Notes under the pieces: model-generated
What the model was told of the DNA's origin: nothing
The model's input: only the letters and a program-made list of their open reading frames with translations
Databases searched by the model: none
In this document: positions 43,304-52,914 of the stretch, in pieces
How positions within the stretch are numbered: position 1 is the first letter of the stretch
How the letters are laid out: each line of letters starts with the position of its first letter
DNA from: Lachnospiraceae bacterium
GTDB taxonomy: Bacteria > Bacillota > Clostridia > Lachnospirales > Lachnospiraceae
Length of the DNA stretch: 64,000 bases
Reading direction: 5' to 3'
Assembly (NCBI GenBank): GCA_017480195.1
Contig: JAFVBE010000038.1
Coordinates: 62,001 to 126,000, forward strand
Made by a program: the position numbers and the translations under genes

Positions 43304-44275
43304 TTATCTATTAATAAATCCAGAAGTTTGCTTTGACATACCACAGCTACATGATGTTTCATATTTAGAATGTGCCTTACCACATGAAGCACATCTCCAC
43401 CCTCCACTCGACATAAGCTCTTTTTCTCTCTTTTCTTCTTCAATATCCATCTGATATATTTTGCCATTGTGATTCACATCATACTCAATTTTTTTATCCT
43501 TATTAATACTTATAAACCCAACTATTATTCCTAAAACAATTAAAATTAGACCAGTACCCATATGTGACTCGTCAGCAATTTTATTCCCTACCAATATACT
43601 ACAGACCACAGATACACAACATATAATCAATGTAATTATTCGTAATGGTTCAAACGGAATTTTATAAAATGCATAAATTATAAATACTCCTGTCATCAAA
43701 ATGACAATTAAGCCAAGATTACCTGCAAACCATACAGCGCATTCCCAACCTACATCTCGTCCATCTCCCTGCATTGATTTTATAATATCTGAAAACTCGA
43801 ATAATTTTAGAGACTTCGAGTAATCACCATAATCAATTACACGATACACAGCTCCCGCAAACATGGAAAGTAAGAAAAGAATCCCAGCAACAAGAGAATA
43901 CATATTATTTGTTTTTAATTTTGATATATCAAAATTACTTACATTTATTTTATTTTGTGTTCCGTATTGTTGTGCAGGTATTTGCTGATTTAACTGTTGA
44001 TTATCCTGCATATACTGTTGTTGCATCAATTGTTGTATCTGCTGTTGCTGCTGTGCTATAATCTGTTGATTTACCTGCATTTGCTGCTCCACATAATAAT
44101 TCTGCATATTATAATCCTGATTCGGTTGATTATAATACATATTTTGTGGGTTATATTGCTGATATGAAGTGTCAGACATATCATTTTGAGCATATCCCTG
44201 TTGATTATAGCCTTTGTAATTTAATTGTTGATTTAATTGCGGATTGTATTCTTGATTTTGATTATTATTATCCAT
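43304..44275 (-). CDS. Q/N-rich membrane protein with C-terminal zinc ribbon (intact paralogue)
   Basis: 323 residues in three parts: Asn/Gln/Tyr-rich low-complexity region (1-120, including QQQQQIQQLMQQQ), four membrane helices (about 137-260, for example LVAGILFLLSMFAGAVYRVI and LGLIVILMTGVFIIYAFYKI), and a C-terminal zinc ribbon with two Cys pairs, GGWRCASCGKAHSKYETSCS then CGMS. The N-terminal region may be disordered or phase-separating. Function unknown; similar layouts (zinc ribbon plus helices) occur in uncharacterised Lachnospiraceae membrane proteins. AAAGGAG precedes the ATG. It lies 36 bp after the LRR lipoprotein gene. Confidence 0.65.
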   Translation of the reverse strand: MDNNNQNQEYNPQLNQQLNYKGYNQQGYAQNDMSDTSYQQYNPQNMYYNQPNQDYNMQNYYVEQQMQVNQQIIAQQQQQIQQLMQQQYMQDNQQLNQQIPAQQYGTQNKINVSNFDISKLKTNNMYSLVAGILFLLSMFAGAVYRVIDYGDYSKSLKLFEFSDIIKSMQGDGRDVGWECAVWFAGNLGLIVILMTGVFIIYAFYKIPFEPLRIITLIICCVSVVCSILVGNKIADESHMGTGLILIVLGIIVGFISINKDKKIEYDVNHNGKIYQMDIEEEKREKELMSSGGWRCASCGKAHSKYETSCSCGMSKQTSGFINR

Positions 44276-44311
44276 TTCTGCTTCTCCTTTGTATAATTAT
44301 TAATCTATGAT

Positions 44312-46420
44312 TTATTGTAAATAATCTTCATCAGTCTCAGGGACAAGTTCATATTTGGCTTCATTTTCACTATCATATACATAGACATTCACAACACCAT
44401 CTGTGCTTACAGAAAATGAAAATCCTAAAATTCCACCCTCAATATATTCCGGTTTTAACTCAATATCCCCAATTTCCCTTCTTATTTCGCTTGTAATTTC
44501 TATTGGCAATTCATTTTCCATACTATCTATCTTTATTATTTTATTACCAAACATCGTTGTCATTGTTTCATAAGCATTTTCGTCTATCAATGTATATTCT
44601 ATTGCAGTCTTTATTGTTTTAGCATTACATATATCTACTTCTTTTTGGAAATCAGATTCACCTTTCAGGCTGTTTTCACTTTGAGAAGATGCATGCTCCT
44701 GTCCACTTTCATATACATATTGCTCTATTTGATTACTATATATATTTTGGTTATGTTCATCTCCATATTTATAATAATCTACAACATCAATATATACTCC
44801 GTTTCGTTCAAGTTCTAAAACTCCTTTCAAATCCTTTATAAATCCAAAATCAATTTGCATATCATTTAAAAAATAACCTGTTCCGAAATATGATAAATTA
44901 TTGAGACTTGTAAATGGTTCTAAATCCATTTCCCACGAATACTGATATCTTTCATAAAAAGTTGTTCCATAGTATTCATAACGCCAAATATTAATATTTA
45001 TATTTTTTAGATTGCCTGACCTTGCAATATTTTCCATACTTTCGTCAAATTTACTATCTATCTTAAAATAACTTAAGTTATTTAATCCTGAGAATTCGTT
45101 TGCATAGCAATAATTATCTATTCCTTTTACCATCAACATTCTTAACTCATTAAAATCATTAAATTTTCCTATATCAAAATCATCAATGCATGTTAATATC
45201 AGTTTTTTTAAATTATCAAAATCCTCAATATTATCAATTGTGTACGAATCGCATACATATTGAAGTTCTCTTAACTGTTTTAGCGGTTTTATATTTATAT
45301 TTTTAGATAGCGAATTTACTGATAAGCTTTCTAAATTCGTCATTTTACTAAAATCTATAGAATCAAAATTATCAGTATATAATGCAATTCGTTTAAGATT
45401 TGGCATATCACATATAGTATTGACATCTCCGTCTATTATCATTTTATTTTCAGAATTAAATCCCGAAGCAGGCAAAAAATAAAGATTACATAATTGGTTC
45501 ATATCTTTTAAAGATTCAAAATTTCTAATTACCGGTTGAATAGATGTTCTGCCGCTTTTTGGAAAATCAAATGTTAAACTTTTTAGACCTTTTTTATCTT
45601 TTAGTTTGTTAATATCAATATCAGAACAACATAAAATTATATGTTCAACATTATCATTATTAATTGCCTTATCAAGTGTTTCATCATCAAACACCTTTAC
45701 AACCTTTACATTATCCGAAGCTTCAAACTCAGTTGCATATTGGGAAAAACTATTTAAAACAATTTTTTTATTTCTATCCTCATATACATATTCATCTCCT
45801 GCAGGAGCATAAGTAACAATATTACTATTTAAGCTATAAATCTGTTCATAAAGGTCATCAGATAAATTCTTTTGTGTATTAAGATATGTCAAATTCGTAC
45901 ACGAGCTTACAATATCAAGCAGTTCTTTTTGCCCAAACCCCATATTGCTCTCATAATCAAATTCAAAATAAAACATTGTAAGAGACTTTAAATTTTTACA
46001 TTCTTTAATCGCAGATAAATTACTAATATAATCTCTATTCGTATTTTCGATTATTAAAGTTTCTAAATTATTTAGATTAGCTAAATCAGATAAATCAAGC
46101 ACCAATAAAAATTCATTTGGATTCATATTTGCCAACTCAACAATCCAAGTTCTGTATCTATTATCAATTCTCAGCTCTGTAACTTTGTCCAAATCACTTT
46201 GTGTAATTGTATAATCACTGTCGACACTTAATTCATCTCTTATTGCTTGCTCTATCATAGGGTCTATGAAATCGTATTCCTTTATTATTGATTCCACTAT
46301 AGATTGTTCTGTATTTGAAATTTCGTTTTCATAAGTTGAGTCGGCTTTGCAACCACAAATTAAAATAAAAATCATTATAATACACAAATAACAAATTGAT
46401 TTTTTCTGTAAATATCTCAT
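44312..46420 (-). CDS. Leucine-rich-repeat-like surface lipoprotein
   Basis: 702 residues. Signal peptide with lipobox LICGC near residue 25, then an internalin-like start IEQAIRDELSVDSDYTITQS with the DLDKVTELRI cap. Irregular LRR units follow at roughly 22-residue spacing (LANLNNLETLIIENTNR, IKECKNLKSLTMFYFEFDY, MTNLESLSVNS, LKQLRELQYVC, FDNLKKLILTCI, FNDFNELRMLMVKG). The C-terminal 140 residues are acidic and strand-rich. It is probably exposed on the surface and binds a protein or glycan partner. GGAGAAAATGT precedes the ATG. No LPXTG anchor. Confidence 0.75.
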   Translation of the reverse strand: MRYLQKKSICYLCIIMIFILICGCKADSTYENEISNTEQSIVESIIKEYDFIDPMIEQAIRDELSVDSDYTITQSDLDKVTELRIDNRYRTWIVELANMNPNEFLLVLDLSDLANLNNLETLIIENTNRDYISNLSAIKECKNLKSLTMFYFEFDYESNMGFGQKELLDIVSSCTNLTYLNTQKNLSDDLYEQIYSLNSNIVTYAPAGDEYVYEDRNKKIVLNSFSQYATEFEASDNVKVVKVFDDETLDKAINNDNVEHIILCCSDIDINKLKDKKGLKSLTFDFPKSGRTSIQPVIRNFESLKDMNQLCNLYFLPASGFNSENKMIIDGDVNTICDMPNLKRIALYTDNFDSIDFSKMTNLESLSVNSLSKNINIKPLKQLRELQYVCDSYTIDNIEDFDNLKKLILTCIDDFDIGKFNDFNELRMLMVKGIDNYCYANEFSGLNNLSYFKIDSKFDESMENIARSGNLKNININIWRYEYYGTTFYERYQYSWEMDLEPFTSLNNLSYFGTGYFLNDMQIDFGFIKDLKGVLELERNGVYIDVVDYYKYGDEHNQNIYSNQIEQYVYESGQEHASSQSENSLKGESDFQKEVDICNAKTIKTAIEYTLIDENAYETMTTMFGNKIIKIDSMENELPIEITSEIRREIGDIELKPEYIEGGILGFSFSVSTDGVVNVYVYDSENEAKYELVPETDEDYLQ

Positions 46421-46579
46421 ACATTTTCTCCTGATTTTAATTTTTTTAATAGAATTGCTTTAATTATCGATATACAGCAAGTTTGTTTGGTATTAAACAA
46501 TAATGGTAATCATAAGATTCCTTTTATCATTCTTGTAAACATTAATCCATTCTCCTCTTGTATAAGAGATATTATTTAT

Positions 46580-46603
46580 ATAGGGCGGGTAATCCCGCCC
46601 TAT
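46580..46603. terminator. GC-rich hairpin after the ricin/CHAP gene
   Basis: ATAGGGCGGG-TAAT-CCCGCCCTAT is a perfect 10-bp stem. The following sequence is AT-rich but not a pure U-tract on either strand. It is probably the stop of the secreted-protein gene. Confidence 0.6.
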
Positions 46604-46611
46604 GAATAAAA

Positions 46612-48048
46612 TTATTTTGTAAAAACAACGGCACCTAATGTATTTCCATATAAACCTTTATATGAATTTTTAAATGTTGAATAATTCATAACAATAGGAT
46701 TTCCAGCTTTTACATTATTGTAGTTGTAACATTCAGAGAAATATACTTTACCATTATATATTGCGTGAATATATACAACATGTCCATAAGCATATCCACT
46801 ACCATATCCATGTGTATAACTTACAACAATATTATAAACATTCTTTTTGCCATTATTTGATAATGTATCTAATGCATTTGCTCCGGCATATCTTAATGTT
46901 TTATAGCCACCTGTTGACTTGGTATATTTGCTGTTTCCAATTAAGCCATACCACTTATTTCCATTTGCCGCACTTTCATAAGACGATTTAGCTCCAGTAT
47001 ATATACCTCTGGCACATAATTCCCAATAAACATATGCCCCACAATATCCATTAAAGTTATTTTTTCCAGATAAGCTTTTTGCTCTTTTATCTGTGTTTGT
47101 GATCTGTGTTGTCAGCGTCTGGTTTTCATTTGCCTTCACCGTAAACTTCTCATTCACAAGCGTCAAAGCTTTTCCACTTGTATCCTGTGCGGTAACCTTA
47201 TAATAATATGTTCCGGCTGACAATTTATTAAAGGATAAAGCTTTGTCAACTGCAGAATTAGCAAGAGAATATGACTTAGTATTCTTTAATTGATGTGAAT
47301 ATCCACCATATACAATTGTCTTTCCATCTGATTTTAAAATATAAGCATTTACATAATTCAGATTATAATTTGAGCTGACAGTTCCTTTAATAGTTACATA
47401 GCTTCCGCTATTGATAGTTCCAATTGAATTACGCCCTGTAATTTTAAGTGTGCTTGCTGCCGGCTTTGCTACAGTCGTAGTATTTGCCTTAACATTTAAC
47501 GCACTACTTGTCCACAACTGGTATCTGTTTCCCTTTTTATATGTCTGAACATTTACATTACTTGAATTGTTTGAACCTACAGATGTAAGAACAAGAGATT
47601 TGTTATTTGCTGACCTTAATATATATGCCTTGTATGTCGCGTCATACTCCGGTATCCAAATCTGTGTTGAATCACCAGTCTTAGACCATAAGCATACATT
47701 ATTTCCACTCTTTGCAGTATTGGCATATATATTTACTACCCTTGATGTTGCACACCTTGGTACTAATACATATCCTGCACCACATTTTACAAACTTGAAA
47801 TCCTGTCCACTGGTATTATCCTTAGCATATACAGTTATGTTTGTGTTGTTGGCATTTTTATTTCCATATACATTAAGGTATTTACCACTTCCAACATTCT
47901 TCAAGGTAACATATGTATTTTGTGTTACCGTCATGGTATACGATGCTGCCTTTGGTGTTAATACATTTTGTGATAACATACACAAAATTATTGCTAAGGT
48001 TAATAATAATGTTATAACTTTTTTTGTAACTTTTCTTTCATTTCTCAT
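46612..48048 (-). CDS. Secreted ricin-type lectin / Ig-like / CHAP-type hydrolase
   Basis: 478 residues. Signal peptide 1-36 (LLLTLAIILCMLSQ, cleavage near PKAAS). A ricin B-type beta-trefoil spans about 40-190 (YVTLKNVGSGKYLNVYGNKN, GQDFKFVKCGAGYVLVPRCA, SLVLTSV and RYQLW). An Ig-like domain follows at about 205-310. The C-terminal cysteine-peptidase/amidase of CHAP type has NFNGYCGAYVYWELCARG with the catalytic Cys and YAYGHVVYIHAIYNGKVYFS with the catalytic His. It probably cuts peptidoglycan or a surface peptide while bound to a glycan. It lies directly behind a c-di-GMP riboswitch, so it follows the motile/sessile switch. Confidence 0.8.
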   Translation of the reverse strand: MRNERKVTKKVITLLLTLAIILCMLSQNVLTPKAASYTMTVTQNTYVTLKNVGSGKYLNVYGNKNANNTNITVYAKDNTSGQDFKFVKCGAGYVLVPRCATSRVVNIYANTAKSGNNVCLWSKTGDSTQIWIPEYDATYKAYILRSANNKSLVLTSVGSNNSSNVNVQTYKKGNRYQLWTSSALNVKANTTTVAKPAASTLKITGRNSIGTINSGSYVTIKGTVSSNYNLNYVNAYILKSDGKTIVYGGYSHQLKNTKSYSLANSAVDKALSFNKLSAGTYYYKVTAQDTSGKALTLVNEKFTVKANENQTLTTQITNTDKRAKSLSGKNNFNGYCGAYVYWELCARGIYTGAKSSYESAANGNKWYGLIGNSKYTKSTGGYKTLRYAGANALDTLSNNGKKNVYNIVVSYTHGYGSGYAYGHVVYIHAIYNGKVYFSECYNYNNVKAGNPIVMNYSTFKNSYKGLYGNTLGAVVFTK

Positions 48049-48068
48049 GATAATTCATCCTCCTTTTG

Positions 48069-48143
48069 TAGCTGGCTGGCTTATCTTATAAGATGAGGCC
48101 CCTATAGCTTTGTGTCTTCATTTTTCAATGAATTTACCCATTG
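48069..48143 (-). promoter_or_regulatory. Cyclic-di-GMP-I (GEMM) riboswitch
   Basis: Minus strand: GGGTAAATTCATTGAAAAAT, then GAAGACACAAAGCTATAGGG, a GCCTCATC/GATAAGC-type stem with TTATAA loop, and CCAGCCAGCTAC. These fit the GEMM-I blocks (GxAAA-stem-GxCxCAAAGC, CAGGG, then GCCAGxUxxC). The ribosome site AAAGGAGG follows the aptamer by 4 nt, so translation or a short switch stem is the likely output. It controls the secreted ricin/CHAP gene. Confidence 0.82.
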
Positions 48144-48224
48144 CGGAAACAATGAATATTTGATTATGCATTGAATGTAAATATTCAGATAACTAATATC
48201 ATCCTCCTTTCACAAAAACATTTT

Positions 48225-48264
48225 AGTCCATTTTGTTCTAATTGTCAATAGAACAAAATGGACT
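48225..48264. promoter_or_regulatory. Perfect 16-bp inverted-repeat operator
   Basis: AGTCCATTTTGTTCTA (48225-48240) and TAGAACAAAATGGACT (48249-48264) around an 8-bp spacer. It overlaps the probable -35 region of the XRE gene (TATAAT at 48268-48273) and faces the divergent ricin/CHAP transcription unit. It is the natural binding site of the XRE protein encoded 33 bp downstream. Confidence 0.85.
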
Positions 48265-48296
48265 ACATATAATACATATAAATGGAGGTATTTTAT

Positions 48297-48512
48297 ATGT
48301 ATATTAAACGTATTAGGGATTTAAGGGAAGATAATGATTTAACTCAGACCGAGCTTGGAAATATTCTTCATATATCACAAAGAACATACTCACATTATGA
48401 AATGGGAACAAGAGATATACCTATAGAACTCCTTGTACAATTAGCTCATTTTTATAATACAAGTGTAGATTATATACTTGGAGAAACAGATGAAAAAAGA
48501 CCTTATAAATAA
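48297..48512 (+). CDS. XRE-family small transcriptional regulator
   Basis: 71 residues, a stand-alone Cro/C1-type helix-turn-helix: MYIKRIRDLREDNDLTQTEL, then GNILHISQRTYSHYEMGTRD and LLVQLAHFYNTSVDYILGET. All five helices are present and there is no other domain. The start at 48297 follows GGAGG by 7 nt. It is preceded by a perfect inverted-repeat operator, which indicates autorepression and possibly control of the divergent secreted protein. The last codons overlap the convergent methyltransferase gene. Confidence 0.92.
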   Translation: MYIKRIRDLREDNDLTQTELGNILHISQRTYSHYEMGTRDIPIELLVQLAHFYNTSVDYILGETDEKRPYK

Positions 48513-49366
48513 CTCCTCTGCCTCATCACCTCATAAGCTATAACCGCCGTAGAGGTTGCGGCATTAAGTGACTCGACCTTTCCCTTCATCGGAATTTTAA
48601 TTAATTCATCTGCCATAGAACTTACTTCATCTGACAGACCGTTTCCTTCGTTACCGATAAGGAATGCGCATGAAGTTGTAAAATCCTTGTTGTATATGTT
48701 CTTTCCTTTAAGATGTGCACCATATACTGTTATGCCTTTTTCTTTTACAGTTTTTATGTCTTTTACAAGATTATCGGATATATAAATCGGCATACGGAAT
48801 AACGAACCCATAGTCGAGCGAACCACTTTCGGATTGTATATATCAACCGAATCACGGCTTATAATTATTCCTGTTACTCCTGCACCCTCTGATGTCCTTA
48901 TTATCGTGCCGAGGTTGCCGGGATCCTGAAGCTTTTCTATTATCAAAATAAAATCAATAGTCTTATCATCCGGCTTAGCAAAATCTACCTTGCCAACATT
49001 TTTATCATTACAGTTAATATCTCCTGCACATAAAACATCATCAATACAAAGCTTTTTCATCCTAACTAATGCAAGTATCCCCTGTGGTGTTCCTGTATCG
49101 GATATGCTTTCAAATAATCTGTCTGACACTACGAAGAAATTATCTGCCTCTGCATAAGCCTCTCCCAATGCATCAATCAGTTCAGTGTCAAATCTTTCAA
49201 CTGCTGATTCAGATACATATACCGAATGTATATCTTCGTTAGGAATTTCCCTGAACATTCTTATGCCTTCAACTATATAAAGTTCTTGCTCATTTCTTTC
49301 CTTTGAAGACTTAGAAAGCTTTTTTATATTTTTAAGTTTTTCGTTTGATGATGATGTTATTACCAT
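48503..49366 (-). CDS. TrmH/SpoU-family rRNA 2-O-methyltransferase (RlmB/YsgA-like)
   Basis: About 287 residues. An N-terminal substrate-binding domain starts MVITSSSNEKLKNIKKLSKS and includes ELYIVEGIRMFRE. The SPOUT knot follows: LIIEKLQDPGNLGTIIRTSE, then SMGSLFRMPIYI-like GSLFRMPIYISDN, FLIGNEGNGLSDEV, and IPMKGKVESLNAATSTAVIA. SAM binding is through the trefoil knot. The rRNA site is not readable. The start at 49366 is preferred to a GTG upstream. It overlaps the XRE gene tail by 10 bp. Confidence 0.93.
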   Translation of the reverse strand: MVITSSSNEKLKNIKKLSKSSKERNEQELYIVEGIRMFREIPNEDIHSVYVSESAVERFDTELIDALGEAYAEADNFFVVSDRLFESISDTGTPQGILALVRMKKLCIDDVLCAGDINCNDKNVGKVDFAKPDDKTIDFILIIEKLQDPGNLGTIIRTSEGAGVTGIIISRDSVDIYNPKVVRSTMGSLFRMPIYISDNLVKDIKTVKEKGITVYGAHLKGKNIYNKDFTTSCAFLIGNEGNGLSDEVSSMADELIKIPMKGKVESLNAATSTAVIAYEVMRQRSYL

Positions 49367-49434
49367 ATATAATCCCACTTTTGCTTAACAATTTTTCAGA
49401 CTGGCCAAGTATAGCAAGTGTCTTTTTCTCAGAC

Positions 49435-52400
49435 TTACTTTTTCTCTCTCACCAGCACATTTTCACTACCGAATTTTTCTGACAATTCATTAATCAAAGC
49501 CTCGTCAGCCAACACTCTGAACCTGTTACCCATACGCTTCATAGAGCGTGGATTCTTAAGCTGTACGAATACATTGCTTCTACCGCTATGGTTGCCAAGT
49601 ATACCAAGCAGCTTTTGTTCAGCCTCGTTATAATGAGTTTCATCCTCAAAGCAGAGCCATACTTCCTTTTTCTCAGCGTTTAAATCCTTCTTTAAATCGT
49701 CGAAGGTATATAATTCAGACAATATAAGCTTTGCCTCTGTCTCGGATACTGTCGCATTACCCTTTATTAGAACCTTGCTGTCTTTGATAAGCTTATCACG
49801 ATATTTTACATAATCCTTTGGAAATACGATTACTTCCATATTTCCATATAAATCTTCGAGCGTGACAAACGCCATCGTATCACCACGCTTAGTTGTCTTG
49901 ACCGTTACCTTCTCGATAAGTCCGCCTACGGTGTAAGGTATCTTATCAACTGCATTAAAACCACCATCCCCTTCTTCATCAGTCATAAAATCAAGAGACT
50001 TGGCGGTTGCCTTTTCTTCTATAATCTCCATAACATCATCGAGAGGATGCCCGCTGATATATACTCCAAGCATCTCCTTCTCTGCTGCCAACAAATCCTC
50101 AGTAGAATATTCCTCAGCATCAGGATATGCGACCTGAAAATCCTCCTTCACATCATCCGTAAGGAAGTCCATCAGCGACATCTGTCCTGTCATCGCATTC
50201 TTCTTATCTTCTCCGACCTTCTCCAGAATCTTCGGATAGACAAGCATCATCTGTCTTCTGTTATATCCGAATCCGTCAAATGCTCCCGCTAATATAAAGC
50301 TCTCTATAGTCCTCTTATTAGCTTCTTTATTAGATAGTCTCGATACAAAATCCTCGAGATTTTTAAATGGACCATTTGCATCTATTTCATCTCTTATAAT
50401 ATCCGTTACACCATCACCTACGCTTTTTACCGCTGACAGTCCGTATCTTATGGCATCACCTGATGTAGAGAAATCTCCTCTGCCAAGATTAATATCCGGC
50501 GGAAGTATCTTTATGCCCATAGCACGACAACTCTGTATATAAGCCGCAACCTTACCATTATTTCCCTTGACTGAAGATATAAGTGCCGCCATAAATTCTA
50601 CAGGGTAATGGCACTTAAGATATGCCGTCTGATATGCAACCACAGCATAAGCAGCCGCATGGGATTTGTTAAATGCGTATTTTGCAAAATCAGTCATCTC
50701 GTCAAATATCTTATTCGCTATATCTTCACTTATACCTCTGTTGATACATCCCGGTACATTTTCAGCTTCATTTCCATATACGAAGTTCTGACGCTCCTTG
50801 AGCATAACATCAGCCTTCTTCTTGGACATAGCTCGTCTTACAAGGTCACTTCGTCCAAGTGTATATCCCGCAAGCTCCATAACTATCTGCATAACCTGCT
50901 CCTGATATACTATACAGCCATAGGTCGGCGCAAGTATCTTCTCTAATGCAGGGTGGTCATAGACTACACCATCAGGATTTTCCTTGCCCTTGATATAAAG
51001 AGGTATGAAATCCATAGGTCCCGGTCTGTAAAGTGATATACCTGCTATTATGTCTTCTATATTGGCAGGCTTAAGCTCCTTCATAAAGTTCTTCATTCCC
51101 GAGCTTTCAAGCTGGAAGACACCTTCGGTCTTTCCAGAAGAAATAAGGTCATATACCGCCTTATCATCAAAATCAAGATGGTCAATATCTATATCAACTC
51201 CGTGATTTTCCTTTATCAGCTTAACAGCATCCTGTATTACAGTAAGATTTCTGAGTCCTAAGAAATCCATCTTAAGAAGTCCAAGCTCCTCTATCGTAGT
51301 CATATTGTACTGTGTGGTTATGGCATCTTCTTTTCCTCTTGAGAGCGGAACATACTCATCTATAGGCTCCCTGCCGATTACGACACCGGCTGCGTGCATA
51401 GATGCATGTCTCGGAAGTCCTTCCAGCTTAATAGCCATATCAATAAGTTTATGAACATCAGGCTCATTATCATACATTTCCTTAAAATCACGACTTACTT
51501 CAAGTGCCTTCGGTATAGTCATACCAAGGTCATTAGGTATGGTTTTCGCAACTCTGTCGCACAGACTGTACGGAAGGTCAAGCGCACGACCGACATCACG
51601 CACACACATCTTAGCTGCCATAGTTCCGAATGTAACTATCTGCACAACCTTCTCCTTGCCATATTTTCTTACGACATAGTCAATGACCTCCTGTCTTCGT
51701 TCCACACAGAAATCAATATCTATATCAGGCATGGTAACTCTCTCAGGATTTAAGAATCTCTCGAAGAGAAGACTGAATTTAATCGGGTCGATATTCGTTA
51801 TCTCAAGGCAATATGATACTATACTTCCCGCCGCCGAGCCACGCCCCGGACCGACTGCTATGCCGTTATCCTTGGCATATTTTATGAAATCCCATACAAT
51901 CAGGAAATAATCGACATATCCCATATTCTTTATTGTATTAAGTTCAAATGACAATCTATCTTTTAACTCATCCGTAACCGGAGAATATCTTTTAGAAAGC
52001 CCCGTCTCACACAATTCCTTCAGATATGAAAATGCGTCATAGCCCTCCGGCACATCATACCTTGGCACCTTCTGCTCACCGAATACTATCTCAACATTGC
52101 ATCTTTGGGCTATCTTATTAGTATTCTCAAGTGCTTCCTTGGCATATGGGAATAACGCCTCCATCTCCTCAGGAGATTTAAGATAGAACTGTCCACCCTC
52201 GTATCTCATTCTGTCCTCGTCGGTTACAATCTTGCCTGTCTGAATACAAAGAAGTATATCGTGTGCCTCTGCATCTTCTGCATTTATGTAATGCGAGTCA
52301 TTGGTAACTACCATAGGTATGCCAAGCTCTTTTGAAAGTCTCATAACACCTGCATTTACAATCCTCTGTTCAGGTATACCATGATCCTGCATCTCAAGGA

Positions 52401-52914
52401 AATAATTATTCTCGCCAAATATATCCCTGTGTCTTATAGCAGCTTCCTTGGCCTTCTCATAATCATTCTTCCTAAGATGTACAGCTACCTCTCCTGCGAT
52501 ACAGGCACTAAGACATATAATACCCTCGTGGTATTCGCGTAAAACCTCCATATCAACACGAGGCTTGTAATAATATCCCTCCGTAAATCCTCTTGTAACA
52601 ATCTTGGAAAGATTTTTATATCCCTCGTTATTCTCCGCAAGCAAAATAAGGTGATAATACCTCTCATCACCTCTTGATGTCTCCCTGTCAAATCTTGAGC
52701 CCGGAGCTACATATACTTCACAGCCGATAATCGGCTTTATTCCATTTGCTTTACAAGCTTTATAAAAATCAATTGCTCCATACATAACACCATGGTCGGT
52801 AATCGCAAGTGCATCCATCCCAAGCTCTTTGGCTCTTGGTACAAGCTCTTTAATCTTCGCAGAGCCGTCTAACAGACTGTATTCAGTATGGACATGTAAA
52901 TGCGTAAAATTCAT
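49435..52914 (-). CDS. dnaE: DNA polymerase III alpha subunit
   Basis: 1159 residues, the usual length of DnaE1. A PHP domain comes first (NFTHLHVHTEYSLLDGSAKI, AITDHGVMYGAIDFYKACKA). The polymerase core has GPGRGSAAGSIVSYCLEITN and the catalytic Asp segment TMPDIDIDFCVERRQEVID; the tower and fingers lie near GLPRHASMHAAGVVI. Helix-hairpin-helix and OB domains follow (VGGLIEKVTVKTTKRGDTMA, FVTLEDLYGNMEVIVFPKDY). It carries replication DNA synthesis. The start overlaps the DUF5662 gene stop by 4 bp. Confidence 0.97.
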   Translation of the reverse strand: MNFTHLHVHTEYSLLDGSAKIKELVPRAKELGMDALAITDHGVMYGAIDFYKACKANGIKPIIGCEVYVAPGSRFDRETSRGDERYYHLILLAENNEGYKNLSKIVTRGFTEGYYYKPRVDMEVLREYHEGIICLSACIAGEVAVHLRKNDYEKAKEAAIRHRDIFGENNYFLEMQDHGIPEQRIVNAGVMRLSKELGIPMVVTNDSHYINAEDAEAHDILLCIQTGKIVTDEDRMRYEGGQFYLKSPEEMEALFPYAKEALENTNKIAQRCNVEIVFGEQKVPRYDVPEGYDAFSYLKELCETGLSKRYSPVTDELKDRLSFELNTIKNMGYVDYFLIVWDFIKYAKDNGIAVGPGRGSAAGSIVSYCLEITNIDPIKFSLLFERFLNPERVTMPDIDIDFCVERRQEVIDYVVRKYGKEKVVQIVTFGTMAAKMCVRDVGRALDLPYSLCDRVAKTIPNDLGMTIPKALEVSRDFKEMYDNEPDVHKLIDMAIKLEGLPRHASMHAAGVVIGREPIDEYVPLSRGKEDAITTQYNMTTIEELGLLKMDFLGLRNLTVIQDAVKLIKENHGVDIDIDHLDFDDKAVYDLISSGKTEGVFQLESSGMKNFMKELKPANIEDIIAGISLYRPGPMDFIPLYIKGKENPDGVVYDHPALEKILAPTYGCIVYQEQVMQIVMELAGYTLGRSDLVRRAMSKKKADVMLKERQNFVYGNEAENVPGCINRGISEDIANKIFDEMTDFAKYAFNKSHAAAYAVVAYQTAYLKCHYPVEFMAALISSVKGNNGKVAAYIQSCRAMGIKILPPDINLGRGDFSTSGDAIRYGLSAVKSVGDGVTDIIRDEIDANGPFKNLEDFVSRLSNKEANKRTIESFILAGAFDGFGYNRRQMMLVYPKILEKVGEDKKNAMTGQMSLMDFLTDDVKEDFQVAYPDAEEYSTEDLLAAEKEMLGVYISGHPLDDVMEIIEEKATAKSLDFMTDEEGDGGFNAVDKIPYTVGGLIEKVTVKTTKRGDTMAFVTLEDLYGNMEVIVFPKDYVKYRDKLIKDSKVLIKGNATVSETEAKLILSELYTFDDLKKDLNAEKKEVWLCFEDETHYNEAEQKLLGILGNHSGRSNVFVQLKNPRSMKRMGNRFRVLADEALINELSEKFGSENVLVREKK

